A stretch of 51,534 nt of DNA, taken from assembly GCA_024401055.1 (NCBI GenBank), contig JAKSLT010000008.1, forward strand, positions 1 through 51,534. Reading direction: 5' to 3'. This stretch comes from Bacteroidaceae bacterium (GTDB lineage Bacteria; Bacteroidota; Bacteroidia; Bacteroidales; Bacteroidaceae). Both the position numbers and the translations under genes were made by a program. The notes under the pieces were generated by a model that searched no databases, was not told the origin of the DNA, and saw only the letters and a program-made list of their open reading frames with translations. Position 1 is the first letter of the stretch. The number at the start of each line of letters is the position of its first letter. Positions 44,754 to 51,534 of the stretch are shown here, piece after piece.

Positions 44754-46076
44754 ATGAAACTCGTTGTATTAGGCGCAGGGGAGAGTGGTGTAGGCACCGC
44801 CATCCTGGCCAACAAGAAAGGATATGAAGTGTTTGTCTCCGACATGGGGCAGATACAGGATAAATACGTGCAGGCCCTCGAGGCCCACCAAATCGACTGG
44901 GAAGAGTGCGGCCACACCGCCGGGCGCATCCTCGACGCCGACGAGGTGGTGAAGAGCCCCGGCATCCCCGACACCGCCCCCATGGTGCAGACCCTTCTGG
45001 AGCACGGCATACCCGTGCTCAGCGAAATAGAGTTCGCCGCCCGTTACACCAAGGGCCACTGCGTGTGCATTACCGGCTCCAACGGCAAGACCACCACCAC
45101 CCGCCTCATACATTATATATTTACACGCGCGGGCCTCAACGCGGGTCTCGCCGGCAACATCGGCCGTTCCTTCGCTTGGCAGGTGGCCGATGACGACAAG
45201 GAGTGGTACATTCTCGAGCTCTCTTCCTTCCAACTCGACAACATGTTTGGTTTCCGCGCCGCCATCGCCGTGCTGATGAACATCACGCCCGACCACCTCG
45301 ACCGCTACGACTACGACTTCCAGCACTACGCCGACTCCAAGATGCGCATCATCCAGAATCAGGACAAGCGCCACTGCCTCATCTATTGGGCCGGCGACCC
45401 TGTCATACAGCGCGAGCTCAAAAAGCGCGAGGGCGACTACCGTGCTCCCGCCCCCACGCCCACAAGCCACAGTGCCGTGCCCGGGCATCCCAACCTCATA
45501 GGTTTCACCGACGACGTCTTCTCGCAGCTCCGCCTCACCTTCTCGCAGATGGGTCGCCACAACCAGCGCAACGCCACCGCCGCCTATCTGGCCTGCCGCG
45601 CCTCCGGTATCAGCGACGATATCATCCGCGAGTGCCTTGAGGACTTTCCCGGCGTGGAGCACCGTCTGGAGCGCGTGGGCGAATGGGACGACATCCTCTG
45701 GATTAACGACTCCAAGGCCACCAACGTGGACGCTTGCCTCGTGGCCCTGCAAGCCATGGATCGCCCCACCGTGCTCATCGTGGGCGGCAAGGACAAGGGC
45801 AACGACTACAGCGTGCTCTTCGACATCATTCAGGAGAAGTGCCGCGGCCTCGTCTTCCTCGGCGCCGACAACCGTAAGCTCCACGACAGCTTCGACGCCC
45901 TCGGCCTGCCCATTGCCGACACCCACAACATGGCGGACTGCGTCAGCGCCTGCCGCGGCTTTGCCGAAGAGGGCGACGCCGTGCTCCTCTCGCCCTGCTG
46001 CGCATCCTTCGACCTCTTCAAGAACATGGAGGACCGCGGCGAGCAGTTCCGCGCCCTGGTCAAGGCCGGCCAGTAG
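44754..46076 (+). CDS. murD: UDP-N-acetylmuramoyl-L-alanine:D-glutamate ligase
   Basis: A 440-residue Mur ligase that adds D-glutamate in peptidoglycan precursor synthesis. The ATP loop is 'CITGSNGKTTTTRLIH'; 'ELSSFQLDNM', 'NITPDHLDRY' and 'WINDSKATNVDA' are typical. It starts 18 bases after mraY and is co-transcribed with the cluster. Confidence 0.96.
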   Translation: MKLVVLGAGESGVGTAILANKKGYEVFVSDMGQIQDKYVQALEAHQIDWEECGHTAGRILDADEVVKSPGIPDTAPMVQTLLEHGIPVLSEIEFAARYTKGHCVCITGSNGKTTTTRLIHYIFTRAGLNAGLAGNIGRSFAWQVADDDKEWYILELSSFQLDNMFGFRAAIAVLMNITPDHLDRYDYDFQHYADSKMRIIQNQDKRHCLIYWAGDPVIQRELKKREGDYRAPAPTPTSHSAVPGHPNLIGFTDDVFSQLRLTFSQMGRHNQRNATAAYLACRASGISDDIIRECLEDFPGVEHRLERVGEWDDILWINDSKATNVDACLVALQAMDRPTVLIVGGKDKGNDYSVLFDIIQEKCRGLVFLGADNRKLHDSFDALGLPIADTHNMADCVSACRGFAEEGDAVLLSPCCASFDLFKNMEDRGEQFRALVKAGQ

Positions 46077-46169
46077 CGTCTGACGTCAGGCCGCCCAGAG
46101 TCCTGAACTGCCGGCATTTCATGCAAGCGCCCCGCCTGTCTCCAAAAACATATCACCCTCCCCTTCCGT

Positions 46170-47465
46170 ATGCCCAACTCCTTCATCCGTCTGAAAGGCG
46201 ACCCCGTCATCTGGGTCATTATCTTTGCCCTCTGCGCCATCTCCCTCGTTGAGGTGTTCAGCGCCACCAGCATGCTCTCCTATGGCCACGGCAGCTACTG
46301 GCAGCCCTTCATCCGCCAGGCCGCCCTACTCGCCGTAGGCATCGGCATCTGCATCGGCATGCACTACGTGCCCTGCAACCTCTATCGCTATATCACTGCG
46401 GGATGGCCCATCATCATCATCATACTCGCCTTCATGGCCTTCAGCGGCGGCGATGTCAACGGTGCCGCGCGATGGTTCAAGGTGGGCGAGCTCACCTTCC
46501 AGCCCTCCGAACTGGCCAAAGGCATACTCGTGGCCACCGTCGCCCTCGTCCTCTCGCGAAACCGCGAGGGCAACGGTGTCAACAAGACAGCATGGAAATA
46601 CGTGGCAATCGCCTCCGCCCCCATCATCCTTCTCATCTTCAAGGAAAACATCAGCACCGCCGTATTCCTCTGCGGCGTCGTCTTCGTCATGATGTTCGTC
46701 GCCGGTGTCCCCACGCGCCAGATGCTTATCATCTCAGCCGTCGGTGTCGCCACCGTCATCATCGGCGTAGCCTCCCTCAAGGCCTTCCCCGACAGAGTGG
46801 ACGACCCCTTCTACAAGACCACCGTCGGCAGCGTCTTCAAGCGTATGCCCACCGCCAAGGAACGCATCTTCGGTCATAGCCTCGTCATCACCGCCGACCC
46901 CGACAGCCTCGTCCTCTCCGACAAAAACATGCAGGTCGTCCATGCCCGCATCGCCGTGGCCAACAACAACCACGGCATCGGCCTTATGCCCGGCAACAGC
47001 GTGGAGCGCGACTACCTCCCCCAGGCCTACAGCGACTTCATCTACGCCATCATCGCCGAAGAGACCGGCATCTGGGGCGCCAGCATCGTCCTCCTGCTCT
47101 ACCTCGTCCTACTCTATCGCATAGGCATCATCGCCAACAACTGCGGTCAAGACTTCGCCGCCTTCCTCGTCATGGGCCTCGGCGTACTCCTCGTTGGCCA
47201 GGCCCTGCTCAACATGTTGGTAGCCGTAGGCATCGGCCCCGTCACGGGACAGACGCTGCCCCTCATCTCCCGCGGCGGCACCTCCACCTTCATCACCAGC
47301 GCCTACTTCGGCATTCTCCAGAGCGTAGCCTGGAGCGGCGTGAAGAAGAAAACTAAAGCTCCCTCCACACCGGCGTCCGCCCCCCAGCCCGCAAAAGAAG
47401 CCGAAGCTCCCGCACCCGACAACGCACCCGATGACCTCCCCGACACTGATCCTGCACTCGCATAA
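46170..47465 (+). CDS. ftsW: Peptidoglycan polymerase of the divisome, SEDS family
   Basis: A 431-residue membrane protein with about ten helices. 'ARWFKVGELTFQPSELAKG' is the SEDS signature; 'GPVTGQTLPLISRGGTS' near the C-terminus is also typical. It works with the division PBP to polymerise septal glycan. The C-terminal tail is Pro/Ala-rich. Its 3' end overlaps recO by 35 bases. In this order murG and murC would usually follow; they do not here. Confidence 0.95.
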   Translation: MPNSFIRLKGDPVIWVIIFALCAISLVEVFSATSMLSYGHGSYWQPFIRQAALLAVGIGICIGMHYVPCNLYRYITAGWPIIIIILAFMAFSGGDVNGAARWFKVGELTFQPSELAKGILVATVALVLSRNREGNGVNKTAWKYVAIASAPIILLIFKENISTAVFLCGVVFVMMFVAGVPTRQMLIISAVGVATVIIGVASLKAFPDRVDDPFYKTTVGSVFKRMPTAKERIFGHSLVITADPDSLVLSDKNMQVVHARIAVANNNHGIGLMPGNSVERDYLPQAYSDFIYAIIAEETGIWGASIVLLLYLVLLYRIGIIANNCGQDFAAFLVMGLGVLLVGQALLNMLVAVGIGPVTGQTLPLISRGGTSTFITSAYFGILQSVAWSGVKKKTKAPSTPASAPQPAKEAEAPAPDNAPDDLPDTDPALA

Positions 47466-48096
47466 ATACGCCGACGACCGCCTCATCGTAGAGACCTACA
47501 CCGAGGCCGCAGGCCCCGTCAGTTTCATCGTGCGCATCAACCACGGCGGACGGCAAGCGGCCGTGCCCCACACCATCTTCCAGCCCCTCGCACTCCTCGA
47601 AATCAGCTGGGAAGAGCACGCCCGCACCACACTCGTCAAACCCACCGCCGCACGCCCGCTCCACATCCCCCACTCCATCACCACCCATCCCGTCAAGAGC
47701 GCCCTCGCCCTCTTCCTCGCAGAGTTCCTCCGCGCCGCCCTGCATCAGGAGCCGCCCTCCCCACTGGTCTTCAACTATATCGACCAAGCCCTCCGCTGGC
47801 TCGAAACCGTAGAAGACAGACCCATCGCCAATGTCCACATAGCCTTCCTTATACGCCTTGCCACACTCCTCGGCTTCAGCCCCACCCCCGAAGAGCTGCT
47901 CCCCATCTGCCCCCACCAGCATACAGACGCCATACCCACACTCCTGCGCATGAACCTCGCCAACCAGCACCTCTATCAGTTCACACGGCAGCAACGCACC
48001 GAACTCCTGCGCATCATCCTCCTCTACTACCGGCAGCATCTGCCCGCCTTCCCGCAGATGAAAAGCGTAGAAGTGCTCAGTCTGATTTTCGATTAA
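47431..48096 (+). CDS. recO: DNA repair protein RecO
   Basis: A 221-residue protein with the N-terminal OB-fold start 'LILHSHKYADDRLIVETYTE' and a helical C-terminal part ending in 'KSVEVLSLIFD'. RecO helps load RecA with RecR. It lacks the zinc-finger cysteines, except a partial 'ICPHQH'. The start lies inside ftsW (35-base overlap), implying translational coupling. It is followed by the tRNA-Glu promoter. Confidence 0.88.
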   Translation: MTSPTLILHSHKYADDRLIVETYTEAAGPVSFIVRINHGGRQAAVPHTIFQPLALLEISWEEHARTTLVKPTAARPLHIPHSITTHPVKSALALFLAEFLRAALHQEPPSPLVFNYIDQALRWLETVEDRPIANVHIAFLIRLATLLGFSPTPEELLPICPHQHTDAIPTLLRMNLANQHLYQFTRQQRTELLRIILLYYRQHLPAFPQMKSVEVLSLIFD

Positions 48097-48138
48097 GAGC
48101 ATCTTTTTGATAAAAAATGTAAAAAAACTCTCCAAAAC

Positions 48139-48169
48139 CTTTGTCAGTTCAAAAAAAAGCCGTACTTTT
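48139..48169 (+). promoter_or_regulatory. Bacteroidota-type promoter for tRNA-Glu and rpsT
   Basis: TTTG (48139-48142), 19 bases, TACTTTTG (48162-48169). It lies about 50 bases before the tRNA. Confidence 0.85.
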
Positions 48170-48221
48170 GCATCCGCAATTGAGCGAAACGCCCCCTCGC
48201 GAGGCCAAAAACCAATAGCAA

Positions 48222-48293
48222 GGTCCCTTCGTCTATCGGTTAGGACGAGAGATTTTCATTCTCTAAAGAGGAGTTCGACTCTCCTAGGGACTA
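48222..48293 (+). tRNA. tRNA-Glu (anticodon TTC)
   Basis: Acceptor stem GGTCCCT pairs with AGGGACT (one G-T pair); the anticodon stem AGAGA/TCTCT holds the loop TTTTCAT with anticodon TTC; the T arm is GGAGT-TCGACTC-TCC. The CCA end is not encoded. It precedes rpsT by 42 bases without a terminator, so both are probably made from one transcript. Confidence 0.97.
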
Positions 48294-48335
48294 CAACGAC
48301 AAAAAACGCGAAATTTATAAAAACAAAAAACAATA

Positions 48336-48590
48336 ATGGCAAATCACAAGTCATCCCTTAAAAGAATTCGCCAGACCTCTACCCATCGCCTGCACAACCG
48401 CTATTACGCCAAGACCATGCGTAACGCCGTGCGCAAGCTCCGTGGCACCACCGACAAGGCTGAGGCCACCGCACTCCTCCCCAAGGTGCAGAAGATGCTG
48501 GACAAGCTGGCCAAGAACAACACCATCCACCCCAACAAAGCCGCAAATCTCAAGAGCGGCCTGATGGTGTACGTCAACAAGCTCTCCTAA
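48336..48590 (+). CDS. rpsT: 30S ribosomal protein S20
   Basis: An 84-residue basic protein, '[19 protein letters not shown]' and '[20 protein letters not shown]', of the normal S20 length. It binds 16S rRNA at the bottom of the small subunit. Downstream is its own terminator. Confidence 0.97.
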   Translation: MANHKSSLKRIRQTSTHRLHNRYYAKTMRNAVRKLRGTTDKAEATALLPKVQKMLDKLAKNNTIHPNKAANLKSGLMVYVNKLS

Positions 48591-48623
48591 TAACAGGGAC
48601 AGCCCAACGAAAGAAACCTAAAG

Positions 48624-48656
48624 CTGGACAACTCGCGAGAGTTGCCCAGTTTTTTT
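48624..48656 (+). terminator. Intrinsic terminator after rpsT
   Basis: CTGGACAACTC..GAGTTGCCCAG with a T-run. Confidence 0.93.
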
Positions 48657-48730
48657 GTTAGTATTTCTCGCAGCATTTACCGGACACCTCTTTATATATA
48701 CACGCGCATACACACGCGAAGTACATTTTC

Positions 48731-48760
48731 TCATACACCTCCTACACATCTTACACCTTC
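48731..48760. repeat. Short period-9 repeat (tacacNNNN)
   Basis: tacac at 48734, 48743 and 48752. A run of eight C follows (48762-48769), and then a hairpin caccccgc..gcggggtg (48783-48812) lies between rpsT and the 63-residue gene. No gene is seen. Confidence 0.45.
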
Positions 48761-48819
48761 TCCCCCCCCATAAATAACGCACACCCCGCCAAGGTTATTC
48801 CTCAGCGGGGTGCTATCTT

Positions 48820-49011
48820 TTACTCTCCCAATTCATTCCCCTCCCTGTAGGGAGGGGCTAGGGGTGGGTCTTCTTCTTCCCACATATATTGTGCGCGGGT
48901 GTCGAACGATCCTGTCTCGCCGCCAAACGGTATCTCGCTGGCGCCGCCAAGGAAAGCTCGCTCGGATGTCATGGAGGCCAGCTCGGCCTCGGGGATAATA
49001 TACTTCTTCAT
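48820..49011 (-). CDS. Small 63-residue protein, unknown function
   Basis: MKKYIIPEAELASMTSERAF then LGGASEIPFGG..ETGSF. Its N-terminus resembles a family of short proteins of Prevotella-like genomes that begin MKKYI.P...., from memory; no known function. The C-terminal ~15 residues (DPPLAPPYREG..) are encoded by a palindromic repeat element, which extended the frame. It follows the BspA-like gene on the same strand and is separated by an AT-rich period-8 array. It may be a real small peptide or a leftover of a larger gene. Confidence 0.5.
   Translation of the reverse strand: MKKYIIPEAELASMTSERAFLGGASEIPFGGETGSFDTRAQYMWEEEDPPLAPPYREGNELGE
48838..48870. repeat. GC-rich palindromic mini-element at the 3' end of the 63-residue gene
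   Basis: CCCTCCCT..AGGGAGGG palindrome followed by gctaggggtgggtc. It is related to the elements at 8757-8795 and 8879-8915. Confidence 0.7.
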
Positions 49012-49012
49012 A

Positions 49013-49131
49013 ATTAGAAAATTAGAAAATTAGCAAATTTGCAAATTAGCAAATGTGAGAATTAGCAAATTATATTGTCTGTCCGCAGGGCATTTCCGAA
49101 TTTGCTAATTTCCAAATTTGCTAATTAATAA
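49013..49131. repeat. Two inverted period-8 AT-rich arrays
   Basis: First arm: eight units beginning attagaaa, attagaaa, attagcaa, every 8 bases from 49013 to 49076. Second arm: atttccga, atttgcta, atttccaa, atttgcta, attaataa from 49092 to 49131, the inverse complement type. The second arm includes the stop codon of the BspA-like gene, and the first begins at the start of the 63-residue gene. Confidence 0.8.
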
Positions 49132-50968
49132 TCTTTTTACCGTTTACGATGCTGATGCCCTTCACGGCTCCCTTCACGCCACGGCCCATGAGGTCGTAAG
49201 CTACAGGGCTCTCCCCCTTGGGGGAGCTGGAGGGGGCTTCAATTGCCTCCGTCTCATCTTCGCCGTCCACCACAATCTTGATGTTCTGGGCCTTCGTGGC
49301 AGCATAGCCTCCGCTACGAGCCGTGAGACTCATGTACCAGCGCTGGGCACCGAGCACTACGCTGGCGCTGTTGGCTCTCTGCAAAGAACCGCCACTCAGG
49401 GCGTAGTAGCCGTTGGCATACATATTTGTCACCGGGGTGTAAGAGCCCGTGAACGTGTAAGTATAGTCGGCGCTGCTGCAATCCATGCTGTTACTCTGAG
49501 CAGCTTCCAGCGTCTTGTCGGTGAGGACGAGCGTCTGTGTGCCCGTGGCTTTCGCGCGAATAAGATAGGGGTAGTTGGGCCTGGTGCTGCCGGACGTTAG
49601 CTTCTTCACCACGAGGTACGTTCGGTCAAACTCGCCGTCGTCGTTATCGTCGTAGTCGATGAAGTTATACACGCGGGCGATGTCATAATCCTCGCACCAC
49701 TCCTCGTAGTCCATGGAGAAGGGCACGTAGAGAGCCTGCCAATTCGTATTTTTGAAGTTGCGGGTATAGGCCAGCGTGTCGCAGGTTTCCGCAGTGTCGG
49801 CCGTGTATTTCGTTCCATCTAAATAAGAAATTTTAGGGGTATTTATGTCATCTACAATTGTCCAGCACTCCTCCCAATAACTTGATTCGTAAATGGTCTT
49901 ATAGCCTTTGTGCACATGAAGCGTACCATCTTTAGTTCTTCCGCTAAAAGTGGTAAAGTCATCATCCAAATCAGGAGGTGTGGTAGCTAGGCAATAGACA
50001 TTGTCTAAGTTACAATTTGCGAAAGCATAGTAGTCAATGTACTTTACTTTGTTTCCAATAGTAAGGGTTTTAAGATTACGACATTGATTGAAAGCAGACT
50101 TGCCGATTCTTTCAACATTATTAGGTATTGTAAAGGATGTCATCTTTGTGCAGAAACTGAAAGTAGATTCCTCTATGCGTGTGATTTGGCTAGGGATAGT
50201 CACAGAAGACAGACTACTACAGCCAGAAAAGGCAGCAATTCCTATGCTCGTCACGCTGCTGGGGATGGTGACGGAGGTCAGGCCGCTGCAATCCCGGAAG
50301 GCCTCGTCTCCTATGCTCGTCACGCTGTTAGGAATGGTAATGGAGGTCAGACCGTTGCAATCCCGGAAGGCCTGGTCCCCTATGCTCGTCACGCTGTTAG
50401 GAATAATAGTGTTTTTACTGCCTAATATAAGAGTGTTACTTTGGGTTTCTATAATAGCATTGCAATTATTTCTACTATCATAACATTGATTATCTGAATC
50501 TACGATTATTGAAGAGAGAGAACGACAGTTAAAGAATGCATAGTTCTGGATTTCTTCTAAATTTTTCCCGATAACGACCGAATTTAGTCCAACACAATTA
50601 TAAAAAGCACATTCTCCTATGCATACGACACTATTGGGGATTGTTATGGACGTTAGACCTGTGCAGTTCTGAAAAGCGTATTTCCCTATCGCTCTCATAC
50701 TAGAGGAAATTGACACGGACGTAAGATTGCTGCAATCGTTAAACGTTTTGTTAAATATTTGAGTAACACTATAGGACTTCCCACCATAATAAACAGAGTT
50801 TGGAATGACTATAGAGCCAGCATACTTTGTGGGGCCAGTAGTCACTCCCACTTGATTAGAAAGATAAAAATCATAATAAATACCGCCTGCCTCAAAGTCA
50901 TAGGCGAAGGCCGCCTGTGGCAGCAGAAGGCCGAGGGCGGCGAGGAAAAGAAATAATTTGTGTTTCAT
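49121..50968 (-). CDS. BspA-like leucine-rich-repeat surface protein
   Basis: A 615-residue protein; the start MKHKLFLFLAALGLLLPQAAFA is chosen because it gives a signal peptide. Residues ~60-350 contain about ten LRR_5 repeats of ~23 residues ('SVTSIGDQAFRDCNGLTSITIP'), typical of BspA proteins that bind host matrix or other cells. Some repeats are near identical at DNA level (around 50240-50400). The C-terminal part is beta-rich, ending in 'AYDLMGRGVKGAVKGISIVN', the sorting tail. Within that tail, residues SSSPKGESP are encoded by a palindromic element. The LRR part is much lower in GC than the flanking DNA. Confidence 0.9.
   Translation of the reverse strand: MKHKLFLFLAALGLLLPQAAFAYDFEAGGIYYDFYLSNQVGVTTGPTKYAGSIVIPNSVYYGGKSYSVTQIFNKTFNDCSNLTSVSISSSMRAIGKYAFQNCTGLTSITIPNSVVCIGECAFYNCVGLNSVVIGKNLEEIQNYAFFNCRSLSSIIVDSDNQCYDSRNNCNAIIETQSNTLILGSKNTIIPNSVTSIGDQAFRDCNGLTSITIPNSVTSIGDEAFRDCSGLTSVTIPSSVTSIGIAAFSGCSSLSSVTIPSQITRIEESTFSFCTKMTSFTIPNNVERIGKSAFNQCRNLKTLTIGNKVKYIDYYAFANCNLDNVYCLATTPPDLDDDFTTFSGRTKDGTLHVHKGYKTIYESSYWEECWTIVDDINTPKISYLDGTKYTADTAETCDTLAYTRNFKNTNWQALYVPFSMDYEEWCEDYDIARVYNFIDYDDNDDGEFDRTYLVVKKLTSGSTRPNYPYLIRAKATGTQTLVLTDKTLEAAQSNSMDCSSADYTYTFTGSYTPVTNMYANGYYALSGGSLQRANSASVVLGAQRWYMSLTARSGGYAATKAQNIKIVVDGEDETEAIEAPSSSPKGESPVAYDLMGRGVKGAVKGISIVNGKKIIN
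49203..49239 (-). repeat. In-frame palindromic element in the BspA-like gene
   Basis: On the sense strand agccccctccag precedes the perfect palindrome CTCCCCCAAGGGGGAG (49211-49226), which is the same 16 bases as in rsmH. It encodes SSSPKGES just before the sorting tail. Confidence 0.88.
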
Positions 50969-51266
50969 AAGCGTTGAAAGCTGTCGCCTCCCCGTCCCAA
51001 GGTCGGCGCTAAAGGTTTGTTGTTTAATTATAGGCATATAAAAAGGCGCAGGGACACTCCGTCTGTCCTAACAAGGCATCGCCAAACGCCCTAGAGAAAC
51101 AAACAGTCCACCCCACGCCGTACCCATATAATGGCCACCCGCCTATAAGGGTGGACGTATAGGCACACGTGAGCGTATTTCTGCTTGTCCTTCTCTTGAA
51201 ATTAGGCGATTTTTTGTTAGAGAACAAAGCTTACGCTTTCATCTATGTCTGCACTCCTTGCGGAAT
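50969..51266 (-). ncRNA. Candidate structured 5' leader of the BspA-like gene
   Basis: About 300 bases separate a clear promoter from the start codon. The first hairpin is TGCATTCC-GCAA-GGAGTGCA (51250-51269). GTCCACCC (51149-51156) can pair either with the near GGGTGG (51135-51140) or with the distal GGGTGGAC (51106-51113), which are mutually exclusive. Near the gene a GGACA..TGTCC hairpin (51052-51068) is followed by a T-run (51040-51044), as in an attenuator. A 67-codon ORF covers part of this region. A regulatory RNA is an inference. Confidence 0.45.
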
Positions 51267-51272
51267 GCACTG

Positions 51273-51304
51273 CAAAATTACAAAGTATTTATGAGATAAC
51301 CAAA
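51273..51304 (-). promoter_or_regulatory. Bacteroidota-type promoter for the BspA-like gene
   Basis: Minus strand TTTG (51301-51304), 20 bases, TAATTTTG (51273-51280), a full consensus match. Confidence 0.85.
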
Positions 51305-51534
51305 CAAATAGGACAAAAACTCATACGGCGGCGTCAAAACGCGAAATGCCGTAGGCATGAGATTGAGTAGCCAGCCATAAGCGCAGCGTTATGGCTGGTC
51401 GGGGGCCACGAAGCGCGGGACGCCTGCCGTCAGGTAGGCGATAACGCCCCATGATAGAAACCGCGAAAATTTATGATACATTTATTCCTAATTCATGCCT
51501 AACCGCAGGTATTTATTCCTAATTTTTTCCTAAT
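51305..51534. other. Window end: repeats, no gene seen
   Basis: Contains short palindromes (ccagccataa..ttatggctgg at about 51371-51399; gcctgccgtcaggtaggc at about 51422) and ends in copies of the ATGAATTAGGAATAAA family in inverse orientation. No coding or RNA gene is recognised. Confidence 0.6.

Noticed and set aside
48783-48812. Bidirectional terminator between rpsT and the 63-residue gene
   Set aside because: The hairpin is good, but no clear T-run follows on the minus strand and rpsT already has its own terminator.
51024-51227. A 67-codon ORF in the BspA leader
   Set aside because: It has no ribosome binding site that I can see, and the sequence looks organised in hairpins. A translated leader peptide cannot be excluded.

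Overview
The window is a 51.5 kb piece of a Bacteroidota chromosome, most likely order Bacteroidales and probably Prevotellaceae, from a rather GC-rich lineage. The support is: promoters of the Bacteroidota type (TTTG, 19-20 bases, TAnnTTTG) in front of several genes; secreted proteins that end in the short 'DLQGRRV..GLYIvNGqKvvvK' tail seen on type 9-type surface proteins; a CHU_C-type protein; BspA-type leucine-rich repeats; an FAS1 lipoprotein; and a meso-diaminopimelate-type murE in a cell-wall cluster.

Layout. 1-0.6 kb: dispersed repeats. 0.6-5.8 kb (minus): an apparent operon of a POT peptide transporter, a small leucine-rich secreted protein and an M60 (mucinase-type) metallopeptidase. 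6.0-9.7 kb (minus): uvrA and a CHU_C-domain secreted protein. 9.7-10.4 kb: a REP-associated tyrosine transposase inside ~66 bp inverted repeats. 10.6-13.5 kb (minus): a GH20 beta-hexosaminidase. 14.2-21.9 kb (minus): two paralogous ~1210-residue secreted proteins. 22.5-28.7 kb (plus): rlpA-type protein, gpmI, GH125 alpha-mannosidase, FAS1 lipoprotein. 28.8-29.5 kb: a 21-bp repeat array. 29.9-37.4 kb (plus): two more paralogues of the same giant family. 38.0-48.1 kb (plus): a division/cell-wall cluster rsmH-ftsL-ftsI-murE-mraY-murD-ftsW running into recO. 48.2-48.6 kb: tRNA-Glu and rpsT. 48.8-51.0 kb (minus): a 63-residue small protein and a BspA-like protein with a long, structured-looking leader.

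The accessory genes point to a cell that attacks host or dietary glycoproteins: an M60 protease with BACON and F5/8C domains plus peptide uptake, beta-hexosaminidase, alpha-1,6-mannosidase, and large secreted proteins with carbohydrate-binding-like (F5/8 type C) domains. Four giant paralogues in two oppositely oriented pairs occupy about 14.5 kb.

The most unusual aspect is the density and variety of short repeats. There are in-frame palindromic inserts inside unrelated genes (uvrA, rsmH, the BspA-like gene, the leucine-rich gene), a heptamer (GACAACA/G)n placed in frame in four unrelated genes, helically phased 21-, 22- and 23-bp arrays beside the giant paralogues, and locus-specific period-8/9 arrays that mostly sit just after stop codons. 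I regard these repeat systems, the giant paralogue family and the BspA leader as the main candidates for something not yet described. Nothing here was searched against a database; family names rest on motifs read by eye.
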